A stretch of 64,000 bases of DNA from JAPUDQ01 sp964535835 (GCA_964535835.1 CAZHUZ010000002.1:1-64000), one strand, 5' to 3'. Positions 6,936 to 15,881 are shown, numbered from the stretch's first letter. Program-made: numbers and translations. Notes: generated by a model not told the origin, from the letters alone.

Positions 6936-6966
6936 AAAACACCGCCGTTATAGAGGGCGGTGTTTT
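6936..6966 (-). terminator. Rho-independent terminator after the 70-residue gene
   Basis: Strong stem AAAACACCGCC/GGGCGGTGTTTT (one unpaired G) with A/T tracts on both sides; 15 bp past the stop at 6982. A second, weaker hairpin (GACCCGC/GCGGGTC near 6843-6868) follows on the same strand. Confidence 0.8.
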
Positions 6967-6981
6967 AAAAACAACAATATA

Positions 6982-7194
6982 CTAGTCTTTGCGAATCTTG
7001 CGGATAGTCAAGAAACCATTTCGTGGGTTTTCTGTGACTTCGTAGCCAGCTGGGAGACCAGTAGGCTCACCTTTGCCGCCCTCTACCTTAGCAAAAAAGT
7101 AGATGGTTTGGTTTTTACCGCCACGTAGTGTGACGTCTTTTTTGTGCAAAAAGTATTTTACCCCTTTTGAGTTGGTGTGTGCGTAAGCTGCCAT
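6982..7194 (-). CDS. Small conserved-looking basic protein, 70 residues
   Basis: A compact one-domain protein rich in beta-forming segments: TNSKGVKYFLHKKDVTLRGG, KNQTIYFFAK, then LPAGYEVTENPRNGFLTIRK. It looks like a protein type I associate with Saccharibacteria and other CPR genomes, with no assigned function; that association is from memory, not searched. AAAGGAGG lies 9 bp before the ATG and a strong terminator follows, so it is a well-formed single-gene unit. No cysteines or catalytic motif visible. Confidence 0.8.
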   Translation of the reverse strand: MAAYAHTNSKGVKYFLHKKDVTLRGGKNQTIYFFAKVEGGKGEPTGLPAGYEVTENPRNGFLTIRKIRKD

Positions 7195-7263
7195 AGACAG
7201 TTATTCCTCCTTTAAACTCTTACGAGTTCTACTCTACCTGGGGTGGCCTCTGTTGTCAACTAT

Positions 7264-7914
7264 TTATAGTGTTTTGAAACGATGGCGCAAGATAAATCGC
7301 AGAATAGCCGCAGTGAATACACGGAGAGCAATAACAGATAGGATAATCCCACAAAACAGCACACTAAATCCTGCCAAATCAGGCGACCAAAATGGCGAAA
7401 CAAAATTGTAATGGTATTGCTCTGGATCAGGCCGGGCGCTAACATTTGTCGGATCATCTGCGACACCTAAGGCTTTGACTCGTTCGGCAACGCATGCGAC
7501 ATAATCATTGCGAAATGATGCTACTCCTCCCTGCCACCTGGCACGACATTCGATACTTGCTTGCTGATAAACAGCAGCATTTGGGTTGGTGCTACTCTGA
7601 GCATTTTTGTCCCAGTTATCAAGTGCTCGGTTGTATTGTTCTTGGAGATAGACTCCGTTGAGCAGATTGGTATTCATGTGACGACTGACATATCGTTGCA
7701 GATCGACGAGAGAAGTCTGGATAGCAGTCTTGTCACCTTTTTTATCGGCGGTGTATACAGCATTGCGACGTTGCTCCATACCGAGATTGTTTAGCCGGAG
7801 CAAAGAAGCACTCACTAGTAGTCCAATGATGAGTATGAGGACAAGCTGCCATGTTTTGACGTTGCGTATACGCGCATACACTCTTTGCAATGAACGTCGA
7901 TCAAATGATGCCAT
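7264..7914 (-). CDS. Hypothetical membrane protein with two helices
   Basis: 216 residues: a basic N terminus, a transmembrane helix at about 22-42 (WQLVLILIIGLLVSASLL), a roughly 130-residue hydrophilic, mainly helical outer domain with two cysteines (ASIECRARW and DYVACVAERV) that could form a disulfide, and a second helix near 182-208 followed by a basic tail. The topology suggests both ends in the cytosol with the domain outside. No family recognised. AAAGGTGG precedes the ATG. Confidence 0.75.
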   Translation of the reverse strand: MASFDRRSLQRVYARIRNVKTWQLVLILIIGLLVSASLLRLNNLGMEQRRNAVYTADKKGDKTAIQTSLVDLQRYVSRHMNTNLLNGVYLQEQYNRALDNWDKNAQSSTNPNAAVYQQASIECRARWQGGVASFRNDYVACVAERVKALGVADDPTNVSARPDPEQYHYNFVSPFWSPDLAGFSVLFCGIILSVIALRVFTAAILRFILRHRFKTL

Positions 7915-7950
7915 ATCAGATTTCCACCTTTGCTTTTAGTATACGATACA

Positions 7951-9186
7951 TCAGCCCAAGAATGTACGCTTCCTACGCAATGCAGGGAGGTTATTGAGCA
8001 TTATTGTCAGTACAGTTAGTGCAGCAATTACATATCCCAGCCGTAACGTCAGCAATTCATCAGCATATAACGATATCAGACCGATGATGCCGCAAAATAC
8101 CGCTGCACCCATCGCCAGCATCGCAGATACGATCGACATATAGACTATGCGATAGCCCGGCAGGTCATCCGCCTGCGCAAAAATAGCTTTTGTCAGAGGC
8201 AGAGCATAGGCCGTCGTGACCGATTCATTCATAATATTGAGAAGTAGCGCCCCAATAGGTGTCGCGATAAATGGCCTGAGTATATGCGTTATGCTATCAG
8301 CTAGTACCCCCGCTCGTAGTAACTCGCGACCATGATTTTTATCAACTATGACACCAAATAGTCGCGCAACAGCGACTCCGACAATGATCGTTATTGAGGA
8401 TAGTATACCCAACTGGGCGTACACGGCATTGTCAGCTATGCCAAACACGCCAATTGCCAGTAAAAGCGACCACATGACGCCACTTGCAATCCAATCGACT
8501 CCGACCGCCAGCTCTGCGACGGCCGTACCTGAAATACGCTTATATGGCAGGCCCCGGAAAGTAATATGTTGATGCGTTTTGACTTGTTCTGGGGTGAAAA
8601 ACAGAGGTGCCGCTGCAAGCGCAAAAACGGTTGATGCAAAAATTAGCGTCGCTTGCGGTCCAAATAGGTAGGCGATGAAACCTCCGATCACTGGACTCAA
8701 GCCCTTGGCGACTTGTTCGAGTATGTGCATATAGCCAAGTTCTTTACCCGTATGATCCAAGCTACGGACCTTAGAAAAATCTACCATATATGCGATGTCA
8801 TAGAGTGTAACAGAGAGCCCTTGAAATACCGCTGCACCAACCAGTGCAGTGATCCCATAATCACTTATAACAGCATATAACAACAGAGAGGGTACATACA
8901 GTAGATTACTTATCAGCATGGCATGTTTTGGGCCAGATTTGGCAATTGTATACGCTAATGGCCAGGCAAGACAGCTCCGATATACAAAATAAAGGGCAAA
9001 ATATACAAATATAAATGTAATCCCATAGCCGTTTTGGTATAGATATATCCCTATGAACACACTCACCATGGAAACCGCTAGCGTCCTGAGCAATCGGCTT
9101 GCATAGAGTTCCGCCATCTCACCAAAGCTAACTTCACGCCAATAATGACGTCGCTCAAATAATCGATAGAGGAATCTTTTTATCAT
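7951..9186 (-). CDS. MFS-type transporter
   Basis: 411 residues with 11-12 hydrophobic segments in the MFS arrangement: residues 25-210 and 215-400 form the two halves. The first long loop carries LAYTIAKSGPKHAMLISNLLY, a degenerate form of the MFS motif A (GxxxDRxGRR), and LGYMHILEQVAKGLSPVIGGFIAYLFG resembles the motif C region of exporters. The second half has the equivalent RLFGVIVDKNHGRELLRAGV. Substrate cannot be told. The start at 9186 lacks a ribosome site at normal spacing. Confidence 0.8.
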   Translation of the reverse strand: MIKRFLYRLFERRHYWREVSFGEMAELYASRLLRTLAVSMVSVFIGIYLYQNGYGITFIFVYFALYFVYRSCLAWPLAYTIAKSGPKHAMLISNLLYVPSLLLYAVISDYGITALVGAAVFQGLSVTLYDIAYMVDFSKVRSLDHTGKELGYMHILEQVAKGLSPVIGGFIAYLFGPQATLIFASTVFALAAAPLFFTPEQVKTHQHITFRGLPYKRISGTAVAELAVGVDWIASGVMWSLLLAIGVFGIADNAVYAQLGILSSITIIVGVAVARLFGVIVDKNHGRELLRAGVLADSITHILRPFIATPIGALLLNIMNESVTTAYALPLTKAIFAQADDLPGYRIVYMSIVSAMLAMGAAVFCGIIGLISLYADELLTLRLGYVIAALTVLTIMLNNLPALRRKRTFLG

Positions 9187-9298
9187 GTTTGTTTTATGGT
9201 TTTTCTCCCTCTTATTTAATCATAATTGTCTCTAATATAAAAGCTATTGCTTTTGCCTCTCGTTTTTCATATTTGATGTTTCGTGAGATTATAAACAT

Positions 9299-10579
9299 AT
9301 GCGTATTTATCTATCTGGAATCGGTGGTGTCGGCATCGGACCACTTGCTCAAATCGCTCATGACGGCGGTTTTGATGTTGCTGGCTCAGATGCAAACGAG
9401 AGTTTAATGACTGAACAGCTTAAAAAATCTGGTCTCACCGTTTATATTGGCCAGGATGGCTCGCAAATAGCTCGACATCATGCTACTCAACCAATTGATT
9501 GGTTCGTCTATACTTCTGCACTACCCCATAACCATCCTGAGCTACAATTTGCCCGCTCTCAAGGAATACGTATCAGCAAACGAGATGAATTTCTCGCAAA
9601 TTTTATCAAGCAAAAAAACCTCAAGTTGATCGCGATTGCCGGAACACATGGCAAGACTACCACGACTGGACTATTTGTGTATGCAATGAAGCAACTAGGC
9701 ATACCGCTTAGCTATTCAATTGGCACAACACTTTCTTGGGCTGCGAGTGGTGCTTATGATAGCGCTTCAGATTATTTTGTCTATGAGTGTGATGAATACG
9801 ATAGAAATTTTTTGCATTTTGAACCATATTCAAGCATTATCACAGCGCTTGATTATGATCATGTAGATACATATACAACGATTGAAGATTACAAAAAAGC
9901 GTTCGTGCAATTTATACAACAATCAGACTTTAGTATTTTATGGGAAAAAGATCTTCGCTATTTACACACCGAACTCGATGCAAATTATGAGAGTTACGAC
10001 GAGCTGATGGATTTAAGCCATATCACCTTGCCGGGGGATCATGTGCGCCACAATGCGTTTCTGGTACAAAAAATTTTAGAAAAAATTTTTGCAGAGATGG
10101 AAGAAGCAGGAAGGATGAAGGAAAAAATTATCACAGCAATCAACGCATTTCCGGGTACTGGACGGCGCTTTGAGAAGCTCGCTGATAATCTCTATAGTGA
10201 CTACGGGCATCATCCTGTTGAAATCACCGCGACACTGCAAATGGCGCATGAGATAAGCGATCACGTCGTGCTGGTCTACCAGCCACACCAAAATGTCCGC
10301 CAGCATGAAGTCCGCGACGAGTATACAGATGAGGTCTTCTCTTATGCCGATGAAATCTACTGGCTACCAACCTACCTCAGCCGTGAAGACCCCTCCCTAG
10401 AAACCCTCACTCCGCAACAGCTATCTGCTCATCTCAGCAACAAAAAATCCGTTCATTTTGACGACATGAACGATACTCTATGGGTAGATATCCAGCATCA
10501 CCGCGACGCCGGCCATCTTGTACTCATCATGGGGGCTGGTTCTATAGATGGATGGGTACGTCAACAACTCAATAAGTAG
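9299..10579 (+). CDS. murC: UDP-N-acetylmuramate--L-alanine ligase family (MurC)
   Basis: 426 residues, slightly shorter than typical MurC (about 460). The N-terminal Rossmann motif GIGGVGIGPLAQIA (7-20) and GSDANES are typical for MurC/Mpl. The ATP-binding P loop GTHGKT is at 115-120, followed by the Mur central-domain motif YECDEYDRNFL with the catalytic acidic residues and ALDYDHVDTY. The C-terminal domain has GTGRRFEKL and DYGHHPVEITATLQ, which are the MurC hallmark rather than MurD/E/F. MurC adds the first L-alanine of the peptidoglycan stem in the cytosol. The related recycling ligase Mpl cannot be fully excluded. GATTAT ends 6 bp before the ATG: probably leaderless. Confidence 0.9.
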   Translation: MRIYLSGIGGVGIGPLAQIAHDGGFDVAGSDANESLMTEQLKKSGLTVYIGQDGSQIARHHATQPIDWFVYTSALPHNHPELQFARSQGIRISKRDEFLANFIKQKNLKLIAIAGTHGKTTTTGLFVYAMKQLGIPLSYSIGTTLSWAASGAYDSASDYFVYECDEYDRNFLHFEPYSSIITALDYDHVDTYTTIEDYKKAFVQFIQQSDFSILWEKDLRYLHTELDANYESYDELMDLSHITLPGDHVRHNAFLVQKILEKIFAEMEEAGRMKEKIITAINAFPGTGRRFEKLADNLYSDYGHHPVEITATLQMAHEISDHVVLVYQPHQNVRQHEVRDEYTDEVFSYADEIYWLPTYLSREDPSLETLTPQQLSAHLSNKKSVHFDDMNDTLWVDIQHHRDAGHLVLIMGAGSIDGWVRQQLNK

Positions 10580-11239
10580 CTATTTTGGCACCATAGCAGC
10601 AACATAATAAGTCGTGAGTCCCTCGTGGAGCCACTTTTCTTCATATGTGGTGAGAATTTTATAGTCGTCGGACAATGCGCTATCATGCAAATCGTACGAT
10701 ACTTCTTGTATACTCCATCTATTTGAGACATACTGCTCAAGCGACCAGTCAAACAAAGCATGACTATCAGTTTTTTGACGCACGACACCATCACGTATAA
10801 GTGCCGTTTTATATACCCCTAAGAATCTCGGTGATGTTAATCGTCGCTTAGCGTCACGATCGCGTGGAAAAGGATCTGAAAAAGTCAGCCATAGCTCATG
10901 GACAGAATTCTCAGCTACAACTTCGAGCAACTGATCTGCGCGAGCTCGAACAAACCAGATATTTTTTAATCCTAGCTCGATGGCCCTCGCTGCCCCTTTT
11001 TGTAGTCGATCGGCCTTTACATCAATCGCAATAAAATTTCTATCTGGATGGCGATGTGCCAACTCGACCGAAAATAACGCCGTACCCGCACCAAGCTCGA
11101 CGGTCAAATTTGGTAAATGAGTCCTAGGCCATTCCTGAAACTCAAAACAATTTTCGGCATTAGAAAAAAGTGCAAATCGATATTTTTTGCGCTTGCGTGC
11201 AATGATAAAATCATTAGGGTTTAGTTGAGTATCGGTCAC
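10580..11239 (-). CDS. trmB: tRNA (guanine-N7-)-methyltransferase TrmB
   Basis: 219 residues, normal length. Class I SAM-methyltransferase fold with VELGAGTALFSVELA (motif I), FIAIDVKADRL (motif II), and the TrmB signature WLTFSDPFPRDRDAKRRLTSPRFL that contains the catalytic Asp and tRNA-binding Arg/Lys residues. It makes m7G46 in the variable loop of tRNA. The start codon is GTG at 11239. The stop abuts the murC stop (convergent, zero spacing). It shares an 18-bp intergenic region with the divergent MscS gene and has no ribosome site; TACAGT ends 6 bp before the GTG. Confidence 0.92.
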   Translation of the reverse strand: MTDTQLNPNDFIIARKRKKYRFALFSNAENCFEFQEWPRTHLPNLTVELGAGTALFSVELAHRHPDRNFIAIDVKADRLQKGAARAIELGLKNIWFVRARADQLLEVVAENSVHELWLTFSDPFPRDRDAKRRLTSPRFLGVYKTALIRDGVVRQKTDSHALFDWSLEQYVSNRWSIQEVSYDLHDSALSDDYKILTTYEEKWLHEGLTTYYVAAMVPK

Positions 11240-11257
11240 TGCTATACTGTACTACAT
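11240..11257. promoter_or_regulatory. Compact bidirectional leaderless promoter (trmB / MscS)
   Basis: The whole intergenic region is 18 bp. Plus strand: TATACT (11243-11248) ends 9 bp before the MscS ATG. Minus strand: TACAGT (11246-11251) ends 6 bp before the trmB GTG. The two hexamers overlap in ACT/AGT. No Shine-Dalgarno in either direction. Assignment as promoter is inference from spacing and composition. Confidence 0.6.
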
Positions 11258-12118
11258 ATGCATAGCCTAGAAACAGCACTCGATTATCTTGCAAATAACT
11301 GGTTTGATATCGTTGTCATCATCGGTATCGCTTGGGCGGCTCGCCATTTTGGTGGCGCTGTCATTACCCGCATCATTCGCCGTCTCATCCGAAAGAATAA
11401 CGATATGAGCGCCGATGACGTCAGTAAACGACAAAATACACTCATTGGACTATTGGTAGTGATATGGAAAATAGTCGTTGTAGCCATAGCGGGTACACTG
11501 ATATTTCGTCAGTTGTTTCCTGGCATCGATTTATCACCAGTATTTGCAAGCGCAGGCATCGTTGGTATCGCACTTGGTTTTGGTGCACAATCCATCATTA
11601 AGGATTTTCTGAGTGGAGTGTTTATCATCACCGAAAACCAGTATCGCGTTGGTGACGTCGTGGATCTCGAAGGTGCCGCGGGTACCGTTGAAAGAGTCGG
11701 CGTACGCACAACCATGCTTCGCGATGCTGACGGCAATGTTCATTACATGCCAAATGGCAACGTCATGCACGTTATTAACAAAACAATGGGATTCTCAAAA
11801 GTAAACTTTACACTGTCAGTCAACCCAGAGACCGATATCGATCTATTGGCGGATGTTATCAATGAAGTCGGTCAGAAAATGCAAAATGACGAGACATGGA
11901 AAGAAAAACTCCTTGAAGCCCCGCATTTTTTGAATATCGGGAATTTTTCCCAAGCAAGTATGGACGTCACAGTCGTTGGTAAGACCCAACCATCCGCACA
12001 ATGGAGCGTGACCGGAGAGTTACGTCGCAGACTACTGCGAGCATTTCAGAAACATGCTATTGAGCTCGCCCAGGTACCAATCTCAGGCTGGTCACAACCA
12101 CACTCTAAAAAGAAATAG
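11258..12118 (+). CDS. Small-conductance mechanosensitive ion channel (MscS family)
   Basis: 286 residues from the ATG at 11258 (an upstream in-frame start at 11225 would lie within trmB). Three hydrophobic segments: about 10-32, 57-80 and the pore helix 83-110. The pore helix ASAGIVGIALGFGAQSIIKDFLSGVFIITENQ is the MscS signature with Gly/Ala packing and GAQ, followed by the beta domain QYRVGDVVDLEGAAGTVERVGVRTTMLRDADGNVHYMPNG. The C-terminal alpha/beta cytosolic cage is present. Works as an osmotic release valve in the cell membrane. Confidence 0.93.
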   Translation: MHSLETALDYLANNWFDIVVIIGIAWAARHFGGAVITRIIRRLIRKNNDMSADDVSKRQNTLIGLLVVIWKIVVVAIAGTLIFRQLFPGIDLSPVFASAGIVGIALGFGAQSIIKDFLSGVFIITENQYRVGDVVDLEGAAGTVERVGVRTTMLRDADGNVHYMPNGNVMHVINKTMGFSKVNFTLSVNPETDIDLLADVINEVGQKMQNDETWKEKLLEAPHFLNIGNFSQASMDVTVVGKTQPSAQWSVTGELRRRLLRAFQKHAIELAQVPISGWSQPHSKKK

Positions 12119-12514
12119 TTATTCCCCACTCGTTGTCGGATCGGCTGGTACAATCAACCGTAAGGATTCATCCGTTAGCACTTGATCGTCAAATGACCCC
12201 ATTTTTTTCAAGCGATCTCGCTGGTCGTTATATAGTTTTGTAAATTCTTCTATATCCTTTTGTGTCAGTTTGCCCGTCGGGGAGAATTCGGGTGACGACG
12301 AATCATTTAATGCATTTTTCCGTGCCTGTTCAAATCCAGGACGACTCAAATCAAGACCTGATGTACCGCTCGTGATATATAAAGCCATGTTTATGCTGGT
12401 TAGTAGCAGTGTAATCCCGACTATGAGCAGTATGCCTGTAGTTAATTGATTATTCACGACCCACTGTTTGATTCGAGAGATCATCCAATGAAAGGCGATT
12501 GGTATATTTCTCAT
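12119..12514 (-). CDS. Hypothetical membrane-anchored protein
   Basis: 131 residues. Basic N terminus, one transmembrane helix near 25-47 (TTGILLIVGITLLLTSINMAL), then a hydrophilic outside domain of about 80 residues with KLTQKDIEEFTKLYNDQRDRLKKMG, a helical segment. No family recognised. Its start overlaps the stop of the upstream gene (12511-13023) by 4 bases, so the two are translationally coupled and probably interact; both seem to act outside the membrane. Confidence 0.75.
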   Translation of the reverse strand: MRNIPIAFHWMISRIKQWVVNNQLTTGILLIVGITLLLTSINMALYITSGTSGLDLSRPGFEQARKNALNDSSSPEFSPTGKLTQKDIEEFTKLYNDQRDRLKKMGSFDDQVLTDESLRLIVPADPTTSGE

Positions 12515-13023
12515 TCTTTTACCAAATTATTTAGATCACTGATGTGCTGAGAGAACAAATCAAGTTGCTGGTCTATCTCACGTGTCCTAACAGATAGGAC
12601 GGCGCGCTTGTTACGTACATCTTCGAGCTTGCGATAAAAGCCAAGTGGATTATTCTCGCAGTCCATTGTCACAATCTCACGCAATCCAATCTCATAATTC
12701 GTATAGTCATCGGCAAACGCCTGGCGAAGGCGCTGCACATTACTTGTAGCAGTAACAAGCGCTGGAATATTGTATGTATTATTTGCGGCACGCGCATTAA
12801 GTGCTGACATTAGTTTTACAATATTTGCCGTTGCATTACCCCGACTTACCCGCGTCAAAGGATCGACATATTGTATACGCTGCAAATTTCGTTGCGCTTC
12901 TCGACAATTACGGCCAATCATAATAATCTCATCCTCGGTAAGCGTCTCAGGATCAACGGCATGAACTAATTGTGCCGTACCTGCCGCAATAATAAATAGC
13001 AATAAAAGCCCTAATCGTTTCAT
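12511..13023 (-). CDS. Hypothetical secreted helical protein
   Basis: 170 residues. Signal peptide 1-22 (KRLGLLLLFIIAAGTAQLVHA), then a wholly helical mature domain with two cysteines (GRNCREAQRN near 37 and TMDCENNP near 120) that may form a disulfide, a job for the DsbA-like protein at 16856. The C terminus ISDLNNLVKE is amphipathic. CATAAT ends 7 bp before the ATG, a likely leaderless internal promoter, 8 bp after the MutY-like gene. No family recognised. Confidence 0.75.
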   Translation of the reverse strand: MKRLGLLLLFIIAAGTAQLVHAVDPETLTEDEIIMIGRNCREAQRNLQRIQYVDPLTRVSRGNATANIVKLMSALNARAANNTYNIPALVTATSNVQRLRQAFADDYTNYEIGLREIVTMDCENNPLGFYRKLEDVRNKRAVLSVRTREIDQQLDLFSQHISDLNNLVKE

Positions 13024-13031
13024 GTACTCTA

Positions 13032-13856
13032 TTATGATTGGTTGTCACTACCTGTCAAACTCACTCGTGATTCTCTAACCACAACAAGGCCGTCACGAAT
13101 TAATCCATCCAGCGCAGGATGAACTCTCTCATCATTATCAAAATGATCAATGAGAGATTTTTTGTCCACCGTGCCGTGTCGTAATCTATCCACTATCTTA
13201 CCTCGCATCTGACGCAACGATCCTTCGAGTCGAGATTGCCTTTTATAGTGCCTACTCTGACCATTATTAGAAACTATCTTTTTCAGATAGCTGCCGTAAT
13301 CCATCAATGCGTAGTACCATTCTCGCGGATGCTCTTTATCGATCGTTCGTTTGAGTAACTCCATCAATTGCCCATCATCCACACCTTCCTCATCATGAAA
13401 GAAACGATGTATATACACCGTGCGAATATTCGTCTCGATAAATAGTGACGGCTGGTTATAAACATACGCTACTATTGCACCTGCTGAATTTCGTCCGATG
13501 CCAGGTAGCTGTATCAGCTCATCAATTGTCTTTGGTACCCCATGTGCAGCCACAAACTTTGCACTATCATGGAGATATTTTGCTCGACGATTGTACCCCA
13601 GCCCCTGCCAGTGGATGATAACCTCACTGAGTGGAGCTGTGGCTAATTTTTCAATGCTAGGAAAGCGTTGCATAAAAGCAGCATACTTCGGTTTGACACG
13701 CTCTACTTGCGTTTGTTGCAACATCATCTCACTTACTAGAACAGAATAGAACGAAGTGTCCTCACGCCAGGGCATACTACGACGACCTTTTTTGCTAAAG
13801 CCCCAAACCTCTTCACAAAATGCATCTACGTCAGCTTGTGAGATACCTTGTCGCAC
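13032..13856 (-). CDS. MutY-like HhH-GPD DNA glycosylase lacking the iron-sulfur cluster
   Basis: 274 residues. Clear HhH-GPD fold: MPWREDTSFYSVLVSEMMLQQTQVERV matches the MutY N terminus including the catalytic Glu (E43), and LPGIGRNSAGAIVAYVYNQ is the helix-hairpin-helix. The GPD aspartate (VLDGNV in E. coli MutY, D138) is Glu here (E141 in FIETNIR) in a gap-free alignment. The four-cysteine 4Fe-4S loop and the C-terminal NUDIX-like 8-oxoG domain are absent; instead there is a basic linker and a small winged-helix-like end. Expected to remove A opposite 8-oxoG or a related mismatch base. The GTG start overlaps the upstream stop by one base. Confidence 0.85.
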   Translation of the reverse strand: MRQGISQADVDAFCEEVWGFSKKGRRSMPWREDTSFYSVLVSEMMLQQTQVERVKPKYAAFMQRFPSIEKLATAPLSEVIIHWQGLGYNRRAKYLHDSAKFVAAHGVPKTIDELIQLPGIGRNSAGAIVAYVYNQPSLFIETNIRTVYIHRFFHDEEGVDDGQLMELLKRTIDKEHPREWYYALMDYGSYLKKIVSNNGQSRHYKRQSRLEGSLRQMRGKIVDRLRHGTVDKKSLIDHFDNDERVHPALDGLIRDGLVVVRESRVSLTGSDNQS

Positions 13857-14431
13857 TAGAGCTTTAAGTCAAATTGTTTAACAACCTCATCACTCGGTGT
13901 ATTTTGACCGGACCAAACAACAACCCAAGCAGTATTTACTTTCTTTACATACGCATTGTAGCCAACCGAGCCGTTACCAACACTGATGAGTGCTTGACTG
14001 CCGTCTTTTTTCGTCACCTCTATCACTGGGTCTTTAATCGACGAGGCAAGAGCACCGTTATACGACTGTACTGCTGATTTAATGAGTGCTTCGTCATTTA
14101 CTGGCTGATTTGATTCGGCAACAGCTTGACCGGTTGCTTTACCGAGCTGCTCACGAAGATTTGCAATTGTCGACTGAGACGCAGTGAGCTCTGATTTATT
14201 TACGTCAGTCTGGTTTTGAGCAGACTGCCACGACGACCAAAGCCATGCACTGACGCCTAACGAAATGAGCAGTAACAAAAGAAAGAAAAATGCTACAGTC
14301 GACCATGGACTACGTGATTTTTTAACTACTGTTTGTTGCGTTGGAATGTTTGAGGCTACACTCCTTGTATCGTCCGAGGAGCTGCTCGTATTATCAACAG
14401 CCGGGGTTGGTTTTTTATTAAAGAATTCCAT
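13856..14431 (-). CDS. Hypothetical membrane-anchored protein with coiled coil
   Basis: 191 residues: a disordered Ser/Thr/Pro-rich cytosolic N terminus (1-42), a transmembrane helix (about 43-67, FFFLLLLLISLGVSAWLW), a short coiled coil (about 72-100, SELTASQSTIANLREQLGK), and an extracellular alpha/beta domain ending in TAWVVVWSGQNTPSDEVVKQFDLKL. The last part resembles small SnoaL/NTF2-like or DUF-type domains, but I cannot assign one. AGGAGGG precedes the ATG; it heads the operon with the MutY-like gene. Confidence 0.75.
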   Translation of the reverse strand: MEFFNKKPTPAVDNTSSSSDDTRSVASNIPTQQTVVKKSRSPWSTVAFFFLLLLLISLGVSAWLWSSWQSAQNQTDVNKSELTASQSTIANLREQLGKATGQAVAESNQPVNDEALIKSAVQSYNGALASSIKDPVIEVTKKDGSQALISVGNGSVGYNAYVKKVNTAWVVVWSGQNTPSDEVVKQFDLKL

Positions 14432-14515
14432 TTCTACCCTCCTTGATTATCCTTATTGTAATATATCTTTCATGCAAAAATATGATCAAGCTCACAAACT
14501 CGCTGGATTGCGTCA

Positions 14516-15829
14516 CTATGGTGTTAATCGATTAATATCACGCGGAAAGAGTGTCGCTTCTTTGACGTTTTGAAGTCCGATTGTTTTTTGTACAAGGCGG
14601 TCTACACCGTACCCGCAGCCGCCATGTTGCGGCAAGCCGTACTTGAAAGCCTGGAGATAGTACTTGAAGCCTTCTGCATTGACATCAAGTCCGGCGCGCG
14701 TCATCTGCTCGATCATTTTTTCGTAATTATTTTCGCGAAGTGGCACCGTTGCTATCTCTAGCCCACGGAATAGTAAGTCCGCCCACGCTACGGTACCGTC
14801 ATCTTTAAACTTGTGATAAAACTTACCTGCACTTGCCGGGAAATCTTTTGCATAAACAAGGTCACTACCATGCTTTTTCAGTGCATACTCCGCAATCCAG
14901 CGCTCCTCGTCAGGTGTAAGGTCTTTCTCATTTGTTGTATCGTTTTTTGTTGCTTTGGTATATAGCTCATGAATTTCTGCAACGGTAAAACTTGGCACAA
15001 TGCCATCCTCTGGTAATTTAAGATCTGGTCCATTAAATCGTTTTATATCGTCTCCAAACGTATCGTACGTTTGACACAATACACTCATCGTCATACCGGC
15101 TACCATATCCATCACCTCTTGATGACTCTCGACAAATCCCATTTCAATATCAAGCATCGTTAGCTCAGTCATGTGCCGTCGCGTCGCACTCAGTTCAGCA
15201 CGATATGCTTGACCAATTTCAAAGACGCGTTCAAACGCACCAACCATAATTTGCTTATAAAGCTGTGGGCTCTGCGCCAGTGTTGCTTGTTTGCCAAAAT
15301 AATCCAACGTGAAGACTTCCGCACCACCTTCGGTTGCTGCCCCTAAAAGTTTAGGAGTTTGTATCTCGACAAAATCATGTTCGGTGAGGTATGCACGAAT
15401 TGATTGAAGCATCGCAGCACGAATTTTGAAAATTTTCTGCTCCTGAACATTACGTATATTAAGAACGCGGTAATCAAATAATGTTTCAAGGTTTTCGGCT
15501 TTGTGCGAAATTGGTTTGTCAATCTCGATTGGCGGCTCGTCCGTCACAGGGACGAGAACCTCTATTGTGACATCATGTAGCTCTGCTCCACCCGGAGCTC
15601 GCTCATCACTCACAACCGTCCCAGTAATTTGCAAGACTGTTCCCACCTGGAGACCACGTAGCTTTTCAACCTCGTCTTTATTGTCGACTAAACTTTGCGC
15701 AAGACCTTTACGATCTCTAACAGTTATAAAATTTAGGCCACCCAACAGGCGCTTTTTATGCAACCATCCTTGGATGGTAATTGTCTCACCGCTGTGCGCA
15801 GCAATCTCATTTGTCAGTATTCTTGTCAT
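14516..15829 (-). CDS. aspS: Aspartyl-tRNA synthetase, archaeal/eukaryal type (probably non-discriminating)
   Basis: 437 residues, far shorter than the bacterial type (about 590) because the GAD insertion domain is missing. N-terminal OB fold (GETITIQGWLHKKRLLGGLNFITVRDRKG) reads the anticodon; class II motif 2 FEIGQAYRAELSATRRHMTELTMLDIEM and motif 3 GGCGYGVDRLVQKTIGLQNVKEATLFPRD are present. This form is typical of archaea and is common in several bacterial lineages that make Asn-tRNA by GatCAB; it often charges both tRNA-Asp and tRNA-Asn. Whether it is non-discriminating depends on GatCAB/AsnRS elsewhere. TACTAT ends 10 bp before the ATG; no ribosome site. Confidence 0.93.
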   Translation of the reverse strand: MTRILTNEIAAHSGETITIQGWLHKKRLLGGLNFITVRDRKGLAQSLVDNKDEVEKLRGLQVGTVLQITGTVVSDERAPGGAELHDVTIEVLVPVTDEPPIEIDKPISHKAENLETLFDYRVLNIRNVQEQKIFKIRAAMLQSIRAYLTEHDFVEIQTPKLLGAATEGGAEVFTLDYFGKQATLAQSPQLYKQIMVGAFERVFEIGQAYRAELSATRRHMTELTMLDIEMGFVESHQEVMDMVAGMTMSVLCQTYDTFGDDIKRFNGPDLKLPEDGIVPSFTVAEIHELYTKATKNDTTNEKDLTPDEERWIAEYALKKHGSDLVYAKDFPASAGKFYHKFKDDGTVAWADLLFRGLEIATVPLRENNYEKMIEQMTRAGLDVNAEGFKYYLQAFKYGLPQHGGCGYGVDRLVQKTIGLQNVKEATLFPRDINRLTP

Positions 15830-15881
15830 AGTGTTACGTATAGTATAGCATTACGCTACCACTGGTGACTACTATGATTGA

